DNA of 64,000 nt from Microbispora rosea subsp. aerata (GTDB lineage: Bacteria > Actinomycetota > Actinomycetes > Streptosporangiales > Streptosporangiaceae): assembly GCF_014647835.1 (NCBI RefSeq), contig NZ_BMPY01000024.1, positions 45,772 through 109,771 of the forward strand, in the 5' to 3' direction. The translations under genes were made by a program, and so were the position numbers. The notes beneath the pieces were generated by a model. It had not been told where the DNA came from. It did no database searches and saw only the letters and a list, made by a program, of their open reading frames with translations. Positions 30,520 to 39,396 of this stretch are shown here, in pieces; position 1 is the stretch's first letter; the number at the start of each line of letters is the position of its first letter.

Positions 30520-31997
30520 GCGCGGGCGGGCCGATCGTGGTCGTCGGCGCGGGACTGGGCGGTCTGGCCGCCGCCATGCGGCTGGCCGGGGCGGGACGCG
30601 AGGTCACGGTCGTGGAGGCCGCCGACGTGCCGGGCGGCTGCTGCGGCACGGCCACCCTGGGCTCTCACCGCTTCGACACCGGGCCCTCCGTGCTGACCAT
30701 GCCGGGGGTGCTGGCCGACACCTTCGCCGCCGCCGGGCAGGATCTCGAGCGCTGGCTGCCGCTGCGCAGGCTCGATCCGTACTACCGGCTGACCTTCCAC
30801 GACGGCTCCCGGCTCGACGTGGTGGCGGGGGCGGACGCGATGGCCGAACAGGTGCGGGCGCTGTGCGGGCCCGCCGAGGCCCGGCGTTACCTGCGGTTCC
30901 GGCGGTTGCTCGGGGAGCTGTTCGAGGCCGAGTGGAGCGCGTTCATCGACCGGGACATGACCCGGCTGCGCGCGCTGGCCCGGCCGTACGCGCTGGCGCG
31001 GCTGGCCGCGCTCGGCGGCTTCCGCCGGCTGGACGGGCTCGTGCGGCGTCACCTCACCGACGAACGGCTGATCCGGGCGCACACGTTCCAGGCGCTGTAC
31101 GTCGGCCTGTCGCCGCGCCGCGCCCTCGGCGTGTACGCGGTGATCGCCCATATGGACACGGTCGGCGGGGTCTACTTCCCGAGGGAGGGCGGCATGCACG
31201 CCGTCCCCCGCGCCATGGCCGCCGCCGCGGAGAAGGCCGGGGCGATCTTCCGGTACGGCGTGCGGGCCGGCCGGATCGAGACCGACGGGGCGGGGGTGGT
31301 CGCCGTACGCCTGGACACCGGTGAGCGGCTCGCGGCCAGGCACGCCGTGGTGGCATGCGACCTGGTGCGGGCGCACGGACGGCGGGGCGGCGACGGGCTG
31401 CTGCCCGAGGAGGCGGCCGACTGGCGGCTGCGCCGGCCCCGTTTCTCGCCCTCCTGCCTGGTGGCGCACTTCGCGCTCGATCACCGCCCGGAGGGGCAGG
31501 CCCACCACACCCTGCACTTCGGGCGGGAGTGGGAGGCGACGTTCGCGGCGCTGGAGGCGGGCAGGCCGCAGCCCGACCCGAGCCTGCTGGTGACCTGTCC
31601 GGACGGCCACGGGCCGGGCGAGGGCGGCCCCGCCGTGCTCAGCGTGCTGGAGCCCACCCCGAACACCCGGTGCGGCGCCGACTGGACGACCCTCACCCCC
31701 CGCCTGGTGGACCGCATGCTGGAACGGCTCGCCGCTCTCGGGTACGGCGACCTGTCCGGCGTGCCGCGGATGGTGTTCGATCCTCCCGCCTGGCGGCGGC
31801 GCGGGCATTCGGCAGGCACGCCCTTCGCGCTCGACGCCCGTTTCACGCAGACCGCCTGGTTCCGCCCGTCGGGGGCGGCCCGGCGGGTCCCGGGCCTCCA
31901 CTTCGCCGGGATGTACACGGCTCCCGGCGTCGGGGTCCCGCCCGTGCTGATCTCCGGCCGCCTGGCCGCCGAACGCATCCTGGAGAGCACGCCGTGA
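30516..31997 (+). CDS. crtI: Phytoene desaturase CrtI
   Basis: 493-residue FAD-dependent carotenoid desaturase. The dinucleotide-binding motif VVVGAGLGGLAAAMRLAGAG opens the protein, followed by DTGPSVLTMPGVL, and the C-terminal FAD signature LHFAGMYTAPGVGVPPVLISG. It converts phytoene to more unsaturated products such as lycopene at the membrane. It is translationally coupled to the small frame upstream (ATGA) and to crtB downstream (GTGA). Confidence 0.93.
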   Translation: MSAGGPIVVVGAGLGGLAAAMRLAGAGREVTVVEAADVPGGCCGTATLGSHRFDTGPSVLTMPGVLADTFAAAGQDLERWLPLRRLDPYYRLTFHDGSRLDVVAGADAMAEQVRALCGPAEARRYLRFRRLLGELFEAEWSAFIDRDMTRLRALARPYALARLAALGGFRRLDGLVRRHLTDERLIRAHTFQALYVGLSPRRALGVYAVIAHMDTVGGVYFPREGGMHAVPRAMAAAAEKAGAIFRYGVRAGRIETDGAGVVAVRLDTGERLAARHAVVACDLVRAHGRRGGDGLLPEEAADWRLRRPRFSPSCLVAHFALDHRPEGQAHHTLHFGREWEATFAALEAGRPQPDPSLLVTCPDGHGPGEGGPAVLSVLEPTPNTRCGADWTTLTPRLVDRMLERLAALGYGDLSGVPRMVFDPPAWRRRGHSAGTPFALDARFTQTAWFRPSGAARRVPGLHFAGMYTAPGVGVPPVLISGRLAAERILESTP

Positions 31998-32914
31998 GCG
32001 CGCCTCCCCGGGGTCCGGCCGCGACGCTGACGGCGGGCTACGAGCGGTGCCGCAGGCTGCACGCCAGGTATGGCCGCTCGTACTACCTGGCCACCCGTCT
32101 GCTGCCCGCGTGGAAACGGCCGCACGTCCACGCGTTGTACGGCTTCGCGCGTTACGCCGACGAGATCGTGGACTCCCTCGCGCTGACCGGCGACCGGGCC
32201 GCGGCGCTGGAACGCCTGGCCTCCCGGCTCGCCGCCGCGCTGGACGGCGACCGTGTCCACGACCCGGTGCTTCCCGCGTTCACGCACACGGTGCGCGCGT
32301 TCGGGATCGACCACGCGGACGTGCGGGCGTTCCTGGCGTCCATGCGCGCCGACCTGACCGTCGACCGGTATGCCACCTACGACGACCTGCTGGGCTACAT
32401 GGAGGGCTCGGCGGCGGCCATCGGGACGATGATGCTGCCGGTGCTGGAGGCCCTGCCGGGCGAGGAGGGACGGGCCCGCGAGCCCGCCCGGCAGCTCGGG
32501 CTGGCCTTCCAGCTCACGAACTTCATCCGCGACGTGCGCGAAGACCTGAGTCGGGGCCGCGTCTACCTGCCGCTGGCGGACCTGGAGAAGTTCCGGGTGA
32601 CCGAGGCCGACCTCGGCGCGCCGTACGCCTCTTCGGCCGTGCGGGATCTGGTGGCCTACGAGTGTGAGCGCGCCCGCGACCACTACCGGCGGGCCCGCGA
32701 GGGCATCGCGCTGCTCGCGCCGTCGTCCCGGCCGTGCATCAGGGCCGCGTACGAGCTGTACGGCGGCATCCTGGACGAGATCGAGGCCGCCCGGCACGAC
32801 GTGCTGGCGAGGCGGGCGACGGTTCCCCGGCGGCGCAGGCTCGCGATCTTCGCCCGGCACCTGCTCGCCGCGCGTGCCGCCGCACGCGCCGAGCGCCGGG
32901 GGGAGACGGCCTGA
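31994..32914 (+). CDS. crtB: Phytoene synthase CrtB
   Basis: 306-residue squalene/phytoene synthase that condenses two GGPP to phytoene. The two Asp-rich motifs are seen as ARYADEIVDSLAL and TNFIRDVREDLSRGRVYLP. The GTG start overlaps the crtI stop. The GGPP substrate must come from a synthase encoded elsewhere, since no crtE lies in the window. Confidence 0.94.
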   Translation: MSAPPRGPAATLTAGYERCRRLHARYGRSYYLATRLLPAWKRPHVHALYGFARYADEIVDSLALTGDRAAALERLASRLAAALDGDRVHDPVLPAFTHTVRAFGIDHADVRAFLASMRADLTVDRYATYDDLLGYMEGSAAAIGTMMLPVLEALPGEEGRAREPARQLGLAFQLTNFIRDVREDLSRGRVYLPLADLEKFRVTEADLGAPYASSAVRDLVAYECERARDHYRRAREGIALLAPSSRPCIRAAYELYGGILDEIEAARHDVLARRATVPRRRRLAIFARHLLAARAAARAERRGETA

Positions 32915-32915
32915 C

Positions 32916-34115
32916 ATGGATCCCGATCAGGACACCGGGCGGGTTCCCGCGCAGGACCCGGGCGAGGGCGCCCGGAAGGACGTCCACGAGCGGATCGGGC
33001 ACGAGGCGGGGAAGGGGCTGCGCAGCGCCTCGGACCCCGATGCGGCCGCGGGCGGCTGGTGGGAGGCGCCGGACGCCGCGGCCGGCCCCGGCCCGGTCCC
33101 CGGGCCGAGGACCCCCGCCCGTGAACGGGACGCCGTCTCCCTGCCGGTCGTGGTGGACGCCATGGGCGGGGACCACGGGCCCGCGGAGATCGTGCGGGGG
33201 GCGGTCGAGGCGTGGCGGGAGCACGGCGTGCCGGTCGTCCTCGTCGGCCGGGCCGGTGTCATCCGCGGGGAGCTGGCCCGGCTCGGGGCGGCCGGCGAGA
33301 TCGGCGTCGCGCACGCCGCCGACGTCGTGCCGATGGCCGAGCGGGGCGCGGGCGCGGTCCGCATGGCCTGCTCCAGCCTGGCCGTCGGCTTCGATCTCAT
33401 CCGGAGCGGCGCGGGCGCGGCCTTCGTGTCGGCGGGGTCCACCGGGGCCGTGGTCTCCTGTGCGGTCGACCGGCTGGGCACCGGGCCCGGCGTGCTGCGC
33501 CCCGCGCTGGCCGTGGCGCTGCCGACGACGGCCGGCGGGGCCACCGTGCTGATCGACGCCGGCGCGACCGTGGACCCGACGCCCGGAATGATCGCCCAGT
33601 TCGCGCTTCTCGGGGCGTCGTACGCGCAGCTCGTGCTGGGCGTGGCCGACCCCCGCGTCGGGCTGCTGTCGATCGGCGCGGAGCCCGGCAAGGGCAACCG
33701 GCTGACCCGCCGCGCCGAGACCCTGCTGCGCGGCATGCCGCTGCGCTTCCACGGCAACGTGGAGGGCGGCGACGTGCTCACCGGGGCCGTCGACGTGATC
33801 GTCACCGACGGCTTCACCGGCAACGTGGTGCTGAAGAACGTCGAGGGCACCGTGCGGGCCGCGCTCGCCCTCGTGGCCGCGCAAGGCGTGACCGGCCCTG
33901 ACGTCCTGGACCGGGTGGCGCGCCGCTACGCCCCCGAGACGCACGGCGGCGCGGCCCTGCTCGGGCTCACCCGCACCGTCGTCGTGGCGCACGGATCCTC
34001 CCGCGCCGGGACCATCGCACGGGCCTGCGTGGTGGCGCGCGACCTGGCCGAGGGCGAGGTCGTGGCCCGCCTCGGCGACCGGCTCGCCACCCATCACGGC
34101 CGATCTCCCCGGTGA
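32916..34115 (+). CDS. PlsX-like phosphate acyltransferase in the crt operon
   Basis: 399 residues. After a 70-residue low-complexity acidic/Gly-rich leader comes a full PlsX domain: LPVVVDAMGGDHGP, FVSAGSTGAVVS, LIDAGATVDPTPGMIAQFALLG, IVTDGFTGNVVLKNVEG and VVVAHGSS. PlsX converts acyl-ACP to acyl-phosphate, the donor used by PlsY. It begins one base after the crtB stop with the ATG at 32916, so it is co-transcribed with crtI-crtB rather than with fatty-acid genes, where the housekeeping plsX normally lies. I infer a specialised paralogue feeding the PlsY-like enzyme at 34911. Confidence 0.85.
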   Translation: MDPDQDTGRVPAQDPGEGARKDVHERIGHEAGKGLRSASDPDAAAGGWWEAPDAAAGPGPVPGPRTPARERDAVSLPVVVDAMGGDHGPAEIVRGAVEAWREHGVPVVLVGRAGVIRGELARLGAAGEIGVAHAADVVPMAERGAGAVRMACSSLAVGFDLIRSGAGAAFVSAGSTGAVVSCAVDRLGTGPGVLRPALAVALPTTAGGATVLIDAGATVDPTPGMIAQFALLGASYAQLVLGVADPRVGLLSIGAEPGKGNRLTRRAETLLRGMPLRFHGNVEGGDVLTGAVDVIVTDGFTGNVVLKNVEGTVRAALALVAAQGVTGPDVLDRVARRYAPETHGGAALLGLTRTVVVAHGSSRAGTIARACVVARDLAEGEVVARLGDRLATHHGRSPR

Positions 34116-34180
34116 GCACGGCCGGCTCCCCGGTGTGCACAGCCCGCGGCTCCGGCCTGGCGACCGCCGCCTCCGGCCGC

Positions 34181-34954
34181 TCAGCGCTCGGGCGTCCCGC
34201 CGTACGCGGGCCCGGCGGCCGGCGCGGCGAGGGGATCGGCGCCGTCCCAGGTGCCCGCGCTCGCGTACGGAATGAACCGGGCGAAAAGCTCCTCCGAGTA
34301 CCAGTCATGAGCGCGGACCCGCCCGACGACCTCGCGGTGCGCCCGTCCCGCGTAGGCGAACGCCCGTACGGCGGCGGCGTCGCGCCACAGGGAGAAGGTG
34401 GCCTGCCGGGCGAGCGGCCACTCCCCCAGCCCGACGGAGGCGAGGCAGCCGTCCTGGGCGCGCAGCGACCGCTCGACGGCGGGTATGGACCGGTAGAACG
34501 CGAGCAGCCGCGACGGCCGGATCGACGCCCGGGTCAGCACCGCCACCGGCCCGTCCTCCCGTCCCGTCTCCGAGCGGGCGGGACGCCCGGTGACGGGAAC
34601 GAACGGCTCGACGCCGTTCCAGCGTCCGCGCGAGGAGATCGGCGTGAGCCGTACGTGCCAGGTCTCGATCGCCTCGCGCCGCCACCTGGCGGGGATCGGC
34701 GAGCACGCCAGGAACTCCTCCAGCGCCCGCTCGTCCCGCCAGACGGCGAGCAGCGCCCAGCGGCGCAGGTCGGCGCCGAGGGTCATCGACGGCCCCCGGC
34801 CCGAGCCCAGCAGCCGCCAGAACACCAGTCCTGCGGTGCGGCGCAGCACCGGGCGGTCGAAGGCCATGTAGCGCATCGCCCCCCGATCCGCGTATCTCTG
34901 GAGGTGAAACGTGACGACGCTCCCGCCGCTCGTCCCCGTGCTCGTGGCGCTCAT
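34181..34954 (-). CDS. Spheroidene monooxygenase-like protein (CrtA family)
   Basis: 257 residues related to CrtA, the oxygenase that introduces 2-keto groups into acyclic carotenoids. Matches include TAGLVFWRLLGSGRG, RRWALLAVWRDERALEEFL, ETWHVRLTPISSRGRWNG and LARQATFSLWRDAAAVRAFAY. The ATG at 34954 gives the full N-terminal strand (VVTFHLQRY) but overlaps the divergent plsY-like start by 44 bp; ATG 34876 would avoid this at the cost of that strand. The divergent overlap means both promoters lie inside coding sequence. Confidence 0.75.
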   Translation of the reverse strand: MSATSTGTSGGSVVTFHLQRYADRGAMRYMAFDRPVLRRTAGLVFWRLLGSGRGPSMTLGADLRRWALLAVWRDERALEEFLACSPIPARWRREAIETWHVRLTPISSRGRWNGVEPFVPVTGRPARSETGREDGPVAVLTRASIRPSRLLAFYRSIPAVERSLRAQDGCLASVGLGEWPLARQATFSLWRDAAAVRAFAYAGRAHREVVGRVRAHDWYSEELFARFIPYASAGTWDGADPLAAPAAGPAYGGTPER

Positions 34955-35525
34955 CGGCGGCTACCTTCTCGGCTCGATCCCGGTCGCGGTGCTGGTGGCG
35001 GGACGGCACGGCGTCGATCCCCGGAAGGCGGGCGACCGCAACCCCGGCTTCTGGAACGTACGCGAACGGCTCGGCCGCCGGGCGGCCATGCCGGTCTTCG
35101 CCGGGGACATGGCCAAGGGCGTGGTCGCCGGGTTGCTCGGGCTGGCCGCCGGCGGCGTGCACACGACCGGGCCCGCGGTCGTCGCCGGGCCGAGCGCTCC
35201 CACGGCGTACCTGGCGGTGGCGGCCGCGATGATCGGGCACGCCTGGCCGGTCTTCGCCGGGTTCCGCGGCGGCCGGTCGGTGCTGACCTTCGCCGGCGGC
35301 ATGGCGGTGATCTGCCCGCCCGCGTTCCTGCTCGCGCTGGCCGTCCTGGCCGTGGCGTGCCTGCTCACGCGGTCGTTCGCGATCGGGGCCAGGGCCGGGG
35401 TGTTCGCGATCCCGCTGCTGCAACTGCCGTTCGCGCCGATCGGCCACGTCGCCGCGACCGGCGCGCTGATGTGCCTCATCGGACTGCGCTTCGGGCAGGC
35501 GGCGCTGGCGACTCGCCGTACGTGA
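34911..35525 (+). CDS. Divergent PlsY-like acyl-phosphate acyltransferase
   Basis: 204-residue multi-pass membrane protein of the PlsY family (acyl-phosphate:glycerol-3-phosphate acyltransferase). The family motif GSIPVAVLVAG is kept. The substrate-site motifs differ from the canonical ones: GDRNPGFWNV replaces the usual GSGNIGATNV, and GHAWPVFAGFRGGRSV replaces GHxFPxFxxFKGGKGV. The GTG start has an excellent GGAGGTGAAAC leader. Its position among carotenoid genes and its partner PlsX-like gene suggest an acceptor other than glycerol 3-phosphate, for example a carotenoid glycoside. That role is inference. Confidence 0.8.
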   Translation: MTTLPPLVPVLVALIGGYLLGSIPVAVLVAGRHGVDPRKAGDRNPGFWNVRERLGRRAAMPVFAGDMAKGVVAGLLGLAAGGVHTTGPAVVAGPSAPTAYLAVAAAMIGHAWPVFAGFRGGRSVLTFAGGMAVICPPAFLLALAVLAVACLLTRSFAIGARAGVFAIPLLQLPFAPIGHVAATGALMCLIGLRFGQAALATRRT

Positions 35526-35627
35526 CGGCCGTGGGGGCGGCGCCGCCGGCGTCATGGGCCGGTGGGGGCCTTCGGCCCTCTGGGCGCTTCCTGCGCTTCG
35601 GACGCCTCGGACGCTTCGGGTGCTCCG

Positions 35628-36926
35628 AGGGTGATAGGCACGGCTTCGCCAGGTCCTGACCGGCCGCAGCGTCGCCTGCGTCAGCCGTACGGCGGTCGCC
35701 GGGTCGAGCAGGAACGACAGCGCCACGCCCGCGCCCGGCCGGGCGTAGCTGCGCCGCAGCGCGACGGCGAGCAGCACCCGTACGGCCAGCAGCGCCAAGT
35801 CGAGCCGGGTCGGCCGCCCGGCGGCCAGGCGGAACACGGGCAACGCGGCGGCGAGCCAGACGACGGCCAAGTCGGCCGCCTGCCACGCGGGGCGGGTGAC
35901 ATCGCGCAGCGGCAGCGAACGCCCCCACTCCCGCCACACCTCGGCCGCCGATTCGTGCATGTCGACCTCCAGCAGGGCCCCCGCGTCGAGGAACCCCACC
36001 CGCCAGCCGTCGGCCGCCAGCGTCCTGGCCAGCGCGACATCGTCGGTCATATGACCACGCACCCGGGCGAAGCCATCGGCCCGTCGCATCGCCTCCCGGC
36101 GGAACGCCAGGCATTGGCCGTTGGCGACCACCCGGTGGGGCGGCGGCGGGACGGGGAGCCCGATGGGGCCGAACCGATACACGAGCGTGGCGAGGAACGA
36201 CGCGTGCAGCGCCTGCTCGGCGAGGCCGCCGCAGACGAAACGCGGGCCCGCGCTGACCAGGTCGTAGTCCCCGAGCGCGGCGGCGAGCGCGCCGAACAGG
36301 CCCGGCCGGGGCCGGGTGTCGGCGTCCAAGGTGACCACGATTTCGCCGCGCGCCTCGCGCAACCCCTGGTGCAGCGCCCACTGCTTGCCCACCCAGCCGT
36401 ACGGCAGGGGGCGTCCGCGCACCACTCTCGCCCCGCACGCGGCGGCGAGCCGAGCGGTGCCGTCCGAGGACTCGTCGTCCACGACGATCACCTCGGTGAC
36501 GGCGGGGTCGGCCAGCACCGCCCGCAAGCAGGGGCCGAGCCGCCGCTCCTCGTCCCTGGCCGGTATGACAACCGAGATACCCGGTCTCCCACGCTCCGCC
36601 GTTGTGCCCCGGCCGCTGCCCATCGCACCTTCGCCGCCGCCCGCCGCGCCCCCGGACACCGCGTCGCCGTCGTGGCCCAGCTCGTCACCATCGCCGCGCC
36701 GGGACATCCCTGCGGCACAGGCCCGAATCGCCCCACCATCGGGGCTGGCCGGGCGGGGAGGCGAGCCGGGCGCCGGCGCGGTGAGTGGTGGGAGGCGGCG
36801 ACGGCCACGGGCGAGCCGCACCAGCACGACGAGGGCGGCGACGGCCTGGGCGGCGGCGAGCACCCGTGCGGCGGTCCCGGCCCATCCGGCCCGTGGGCGT
36901 CGCGCCATCCCGGCCGCTTCAGACAT
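35628..36926 (-). CDS. GT2 family glycosyltransferase of the carotenoid cluster (no stop at natural end)
   Basis: About 433 codons to the end of recognisable homology. An N-terminal membrane helix is followed by a Pro/Gly linker and a GT2 domain: ISVVIPARDEERRLGPCL, VIVVDDESSDGTARLA, TLDADTRPRPGLF, RGHMTDDVALARTL, then two or three C-terminal membrane segments. CruC/CruG/CrtQ-type GT2 enzymes glycosylate carotenoids. No stop codon follows the conserved end (RPVRTWRSRAY); the frame stays open to 34305 antisense to the plsY-like gene, whereas a neighbouring frame ends at a TGA at 35552. The start at 36926 has GGGGAGGG; GTG 37076 (GTGA overlap with the upstream gene) is an alternative. Confidence 0.75.
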
Positions 36927-37072
36927 CCCGGTCCCTCCCCGCCGGACCGGCCCGGCCGCCGCGATAGTTCTGAGCACCCCGGGAATGGTGGCCGCCTTCG
37001 ACATCACGGTCCCTGCCGGACGAAACGGCCCGATTGCCGGGATGGTCCTGGCCACCTCGGGAGTGTCGGCCC

Positions 37073-38650
37073 TCACCGTTGTGCCTCCGCCCGCCGTTGC
37101 GCCTGTGCCGGGCGGCGCGTGGAGCGGGGGAGGTCACGGCGCACCAGCGCGGCCACGATCCGGCCGCCCATCGCCACCAACGGCAGCCCGCCTCCCGGAT
37201 GCACGGACCCGCCGACGAGGTACAAGCCCCGCCGCGGTCCCCGGTTTCCGGGGCGGCGGAAGGGGGCCAGGGGCCCGTCGTACGCGCCGCCGTAGATCGC
37301 GCCGCCCCACGCGCCGTACCGGTCGCGGAGGTCGGCCGGGGTCAGCAGGTCGAGGAAGCGCAGCCGTCCGGACAGGTCGTAACCCCTGCTCGCCAGGCGG
37401 TCGAGGACGAGCTCCGCGTACGCCTCCGGCGGCATCGGCCAGCGCGCGGGATCCCCGGCGGGGACGTTCACCAGCATGCTCCAGCTCTCCGCGCCGGGAG
37501 GAGCCTGCGTGGGGTCGGCCACGGCCGGGCAGCCGATGTAGACCGTGGGGTCCTCCGGTGGCCGCCGCCGGTCGAAGATGTCGCCGAACTCGCGCCGGTA
37601 GTCGGCGGAGAACACGACCGAGTGGTGCGGCATGCCCTCGGTCCGCCCTTCCACGGCGGCGAGCAGCAGGAAAGCGGACGACGACAGGCCCAGCCGGGCG
37701 ATGCGGCGCAATCGGGCGCGGTCGGGCAGGAGCCGCCCGTACAGGCAGGCCGCGTCGGCGTTGACGATCACGATGTCGGCCCGGACCGTCTCACCCCGGG
37801 CCGTACGGACGCCGCCGACCCGCTCCACACCGGCGACGATCTCGGTGACCTCGGTCTCCAGGTGGATCTCGACGCCCGACTCGCGGAGCGACACCGCGAG
37901 CGCGTCGGCGAGACGCGGCAGGCCGCCCCGCACATACCAGCCGCCGCCTCCGTGCTCGATGGCGGGCACGCATCCCAGGGCGGCGGGCGCCCGGTAGGGG
38001 TTCGACCCGGCGTAGGTGGCGTAGCGGTCGGCGTACTGCCGCAGGCGGGCATCCCGGAAGAACCGGCCCGCCAGCACGTGCAGGGTGAGGCCGGGTGCGA
38101 CCGCGAGCAGGTCACCCAGCCGGGGCCGTGGCGCGTGGCAATCCCGCCCGGGGTTTCCCGGTTCCCCGCTCGGGTGCTTGCCTCCCGGCCCGCCGGGCCG
38201 GCATCCGCGCCATCGGATCGGCGGCTCGGCAACGGGCTCCGACAGCGGCCCCGCGAAGAAGGTGCGCGTCGAGGCGTCCAGGCAGCGCTCGGCCCAGTGG
38301 AGGTAGGCCCGCCAGCGGCGTCCCTCCCCCGGCGCGAGCCGGTCCACCTCCGCCGCCGTACGCTCCGGGTCGCGGTAGGTCCGCAGCTCCGAGCCGTCCG
38401 CGAAGCGGTATCGGCACAGCTCGTCGAGTTCGAGCAGGTCGAGCGGGACACCGAGGTCCAGGAAGAGGTCGGGCAGCGTGAGCAGCGAGGGGCCGATGGA
38501 GAATGTGAAACCGTCCCGCCCGTGCTCGGCCAGCTTGCCGCCGAGCCGGGGCAGCCGCTCGTAGAGGCGCACGGCGTGCCCGTCCCCGGCGAGCAGCAGG
38601 GCGGCCACCATGCCGCCGACGCCGCCCCCGACCACGATCACCTCCGCCAT
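37073..38650 (-). CDS. CrtI/CrtD-type carotenoid desaturase
   Basis: 525 residues, a second FAD-dependent desaturase: VIVVGGGVGGMVAALLLAGDG at the N-terminus, SIGPSLLTLPDLFLDLG, and the C-terminal GLYLVGGSVHPGGGLPLVAMGG. It probably acts on an oxygenated acyclic carotenoid (CrtD-like 3,4-desaturation) rather than on phytoene, given the CruF and CrtA-like neighbours. A Gly/Pro-rich insert lies near residues 155-180. The ATG at 38650 overlaps the upstream cruF-like gene by 13 bp, and the stop overlaps a possible GTG of the GT2 gene. Confidence 0.85.
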   Translation of the reverse strand: MAEVIVVGGGVGGMVAALLLAGDGHAVRLYERLPRLGGKLAEHGRDGFTFSIGPSLLTLPDLFLDLGVPLDLLELDELCRYRFADGSELRTYRDPERTAAEVDRLAPGEGRRWRAYLHWAERCLDASTRTFFAGPLSEPVAEPPIRWRGCRPGGPGGKHPSGEPGNPGRDCHAPRPRLGDLLAVAPGLTLHVLAGRFFRDARLRQYADRYATYAGSNPYRAPAALGCVPAIEHGGGGWYVRGGLPRLADALAVSLRESGVEIHLETEVTEIVAGVERVGGVRTARGETVRADIVIVNADAACLYGRLLPDRARLRRIARLGLSSSAFLLLAAVEGRTEGMPHHSVVFSADYRREFGDIFDRRRPPEDPTVYIGCPAVADPTQAPPGAESWSMLVNVPAGDPARWPMPPEAYAELVLDRLASRGYDLSGRLRFLDLLTPADLRDRYGAWGGAIYGGAYDGPLAPFRRPGNRGPRRGLYLVGGSVHPGGGLPLVAMGGRIVAALVRRDLPRSTRRPAQAQRRAEAQR

Positions 38651-39396
38651 GCGCGCCCCCAGGCGAGCAGGGCGAACGCGCCCATCGCGAGCCCTCCCAC
38701 GGCGGCCACGAACGGATCGGGCGGCCGGAATACCACGGCGAAGCCGACGGTCTCCATCGCCGCCATGACCGTGTAGAGGACGACCAGCCCGGTGACCCCC
38801 GCCGCCCGGACGTCCCGCCTGCGGCCCGTGACGCGGTCGAGGAGCACCATGACCAGGAGAGACACCAGAAGCCACCCGGCATAGTTGCCGAGCGGCACAC
38901 CGCGGTACGGCCCCGGCTCCGCCCAGACCCACAGGCCGAGCCGGAGCATCTGCGGGTCGAGGAACAGGTCCCACGCGGTGAGCGCCAGGGCCCCGGTGAG
39001 GATCGGCACCAGCCGGGCGCGCGGCGCCACGCGGCGGGCGACGGCATGGGCGGCCAGGCCCATGCCGCCCCAGGCGAGGGCGACGATCAGCGGTACACCG
39101 CCGGGTCGCGGCCACAGGGCGTCGGTGTAGCGGTAGTCGCCGAAGGGCAGGCCGGTCCTCGTGCCGATCCACTCGGCCGCGTAGCCCGCCGCCACCGCCG
39201 CCGCGAACGCGCCCGCCGCCCTGCCCGGGCCGTACGCCGCCGCGGCGAAGGCGACGGCGCTGAAGGCGAGCAGGACCACGACCATGGTGGTGAGGCGCAG
39301 GTCCTGGGGCCGCAGCCCGGTCGCGATCTGGGCGGACACCATCGCGCCCAGCGCCACCACACCCGCCGTCTTGGCCCATCCGGCCGTCTTGGCCAC
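38638..39396 (-). CDS. CruF-family carotenoid hydratase-like membrane protein
   Basis: 252 residues with about seven membrane helices. Signatures of the CruF/bisanhydrobacterioruberin-hydratase family are AAEWIGTRTGLPFGDYRY, the Asp-rich LTAWDLFLDPQML and WAEPGPYRGVPLGNYAGW. CruF hydrates the psi end (1,2 double bond) of acyclic carotenoids. The GTG at 39396 is my choice; the frame is open to 39687, but the extra 97 residues are Ser/Pro/Arg-rich. It is the first gene of the cruF-crtD-GT2 operon. Confidence 0.8.
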   Translation of the reverse strand: MAKTAGWAKTAGVVALGAMVSAQIATGLRPQDLRLTTMVVVLLAFSAVAFAAAAYGPGRAAGAFAAAVAAGYAAEWIGTRTGLPFGDYRYTDALWPRPGGVPLIVALAWGGMGLAAHAVARRVAPRARLVPILTGALALTAWDLFLDPQMLRLGLWVWAEPGPYRGVPLGNYAGWLLVSLLVMVLLDRVTGRRRDVRAAGVTGLVVLYTVMAAMETVGFAVVFRPPDPFVAAVGGLAMGAFALLAWGRAWRR

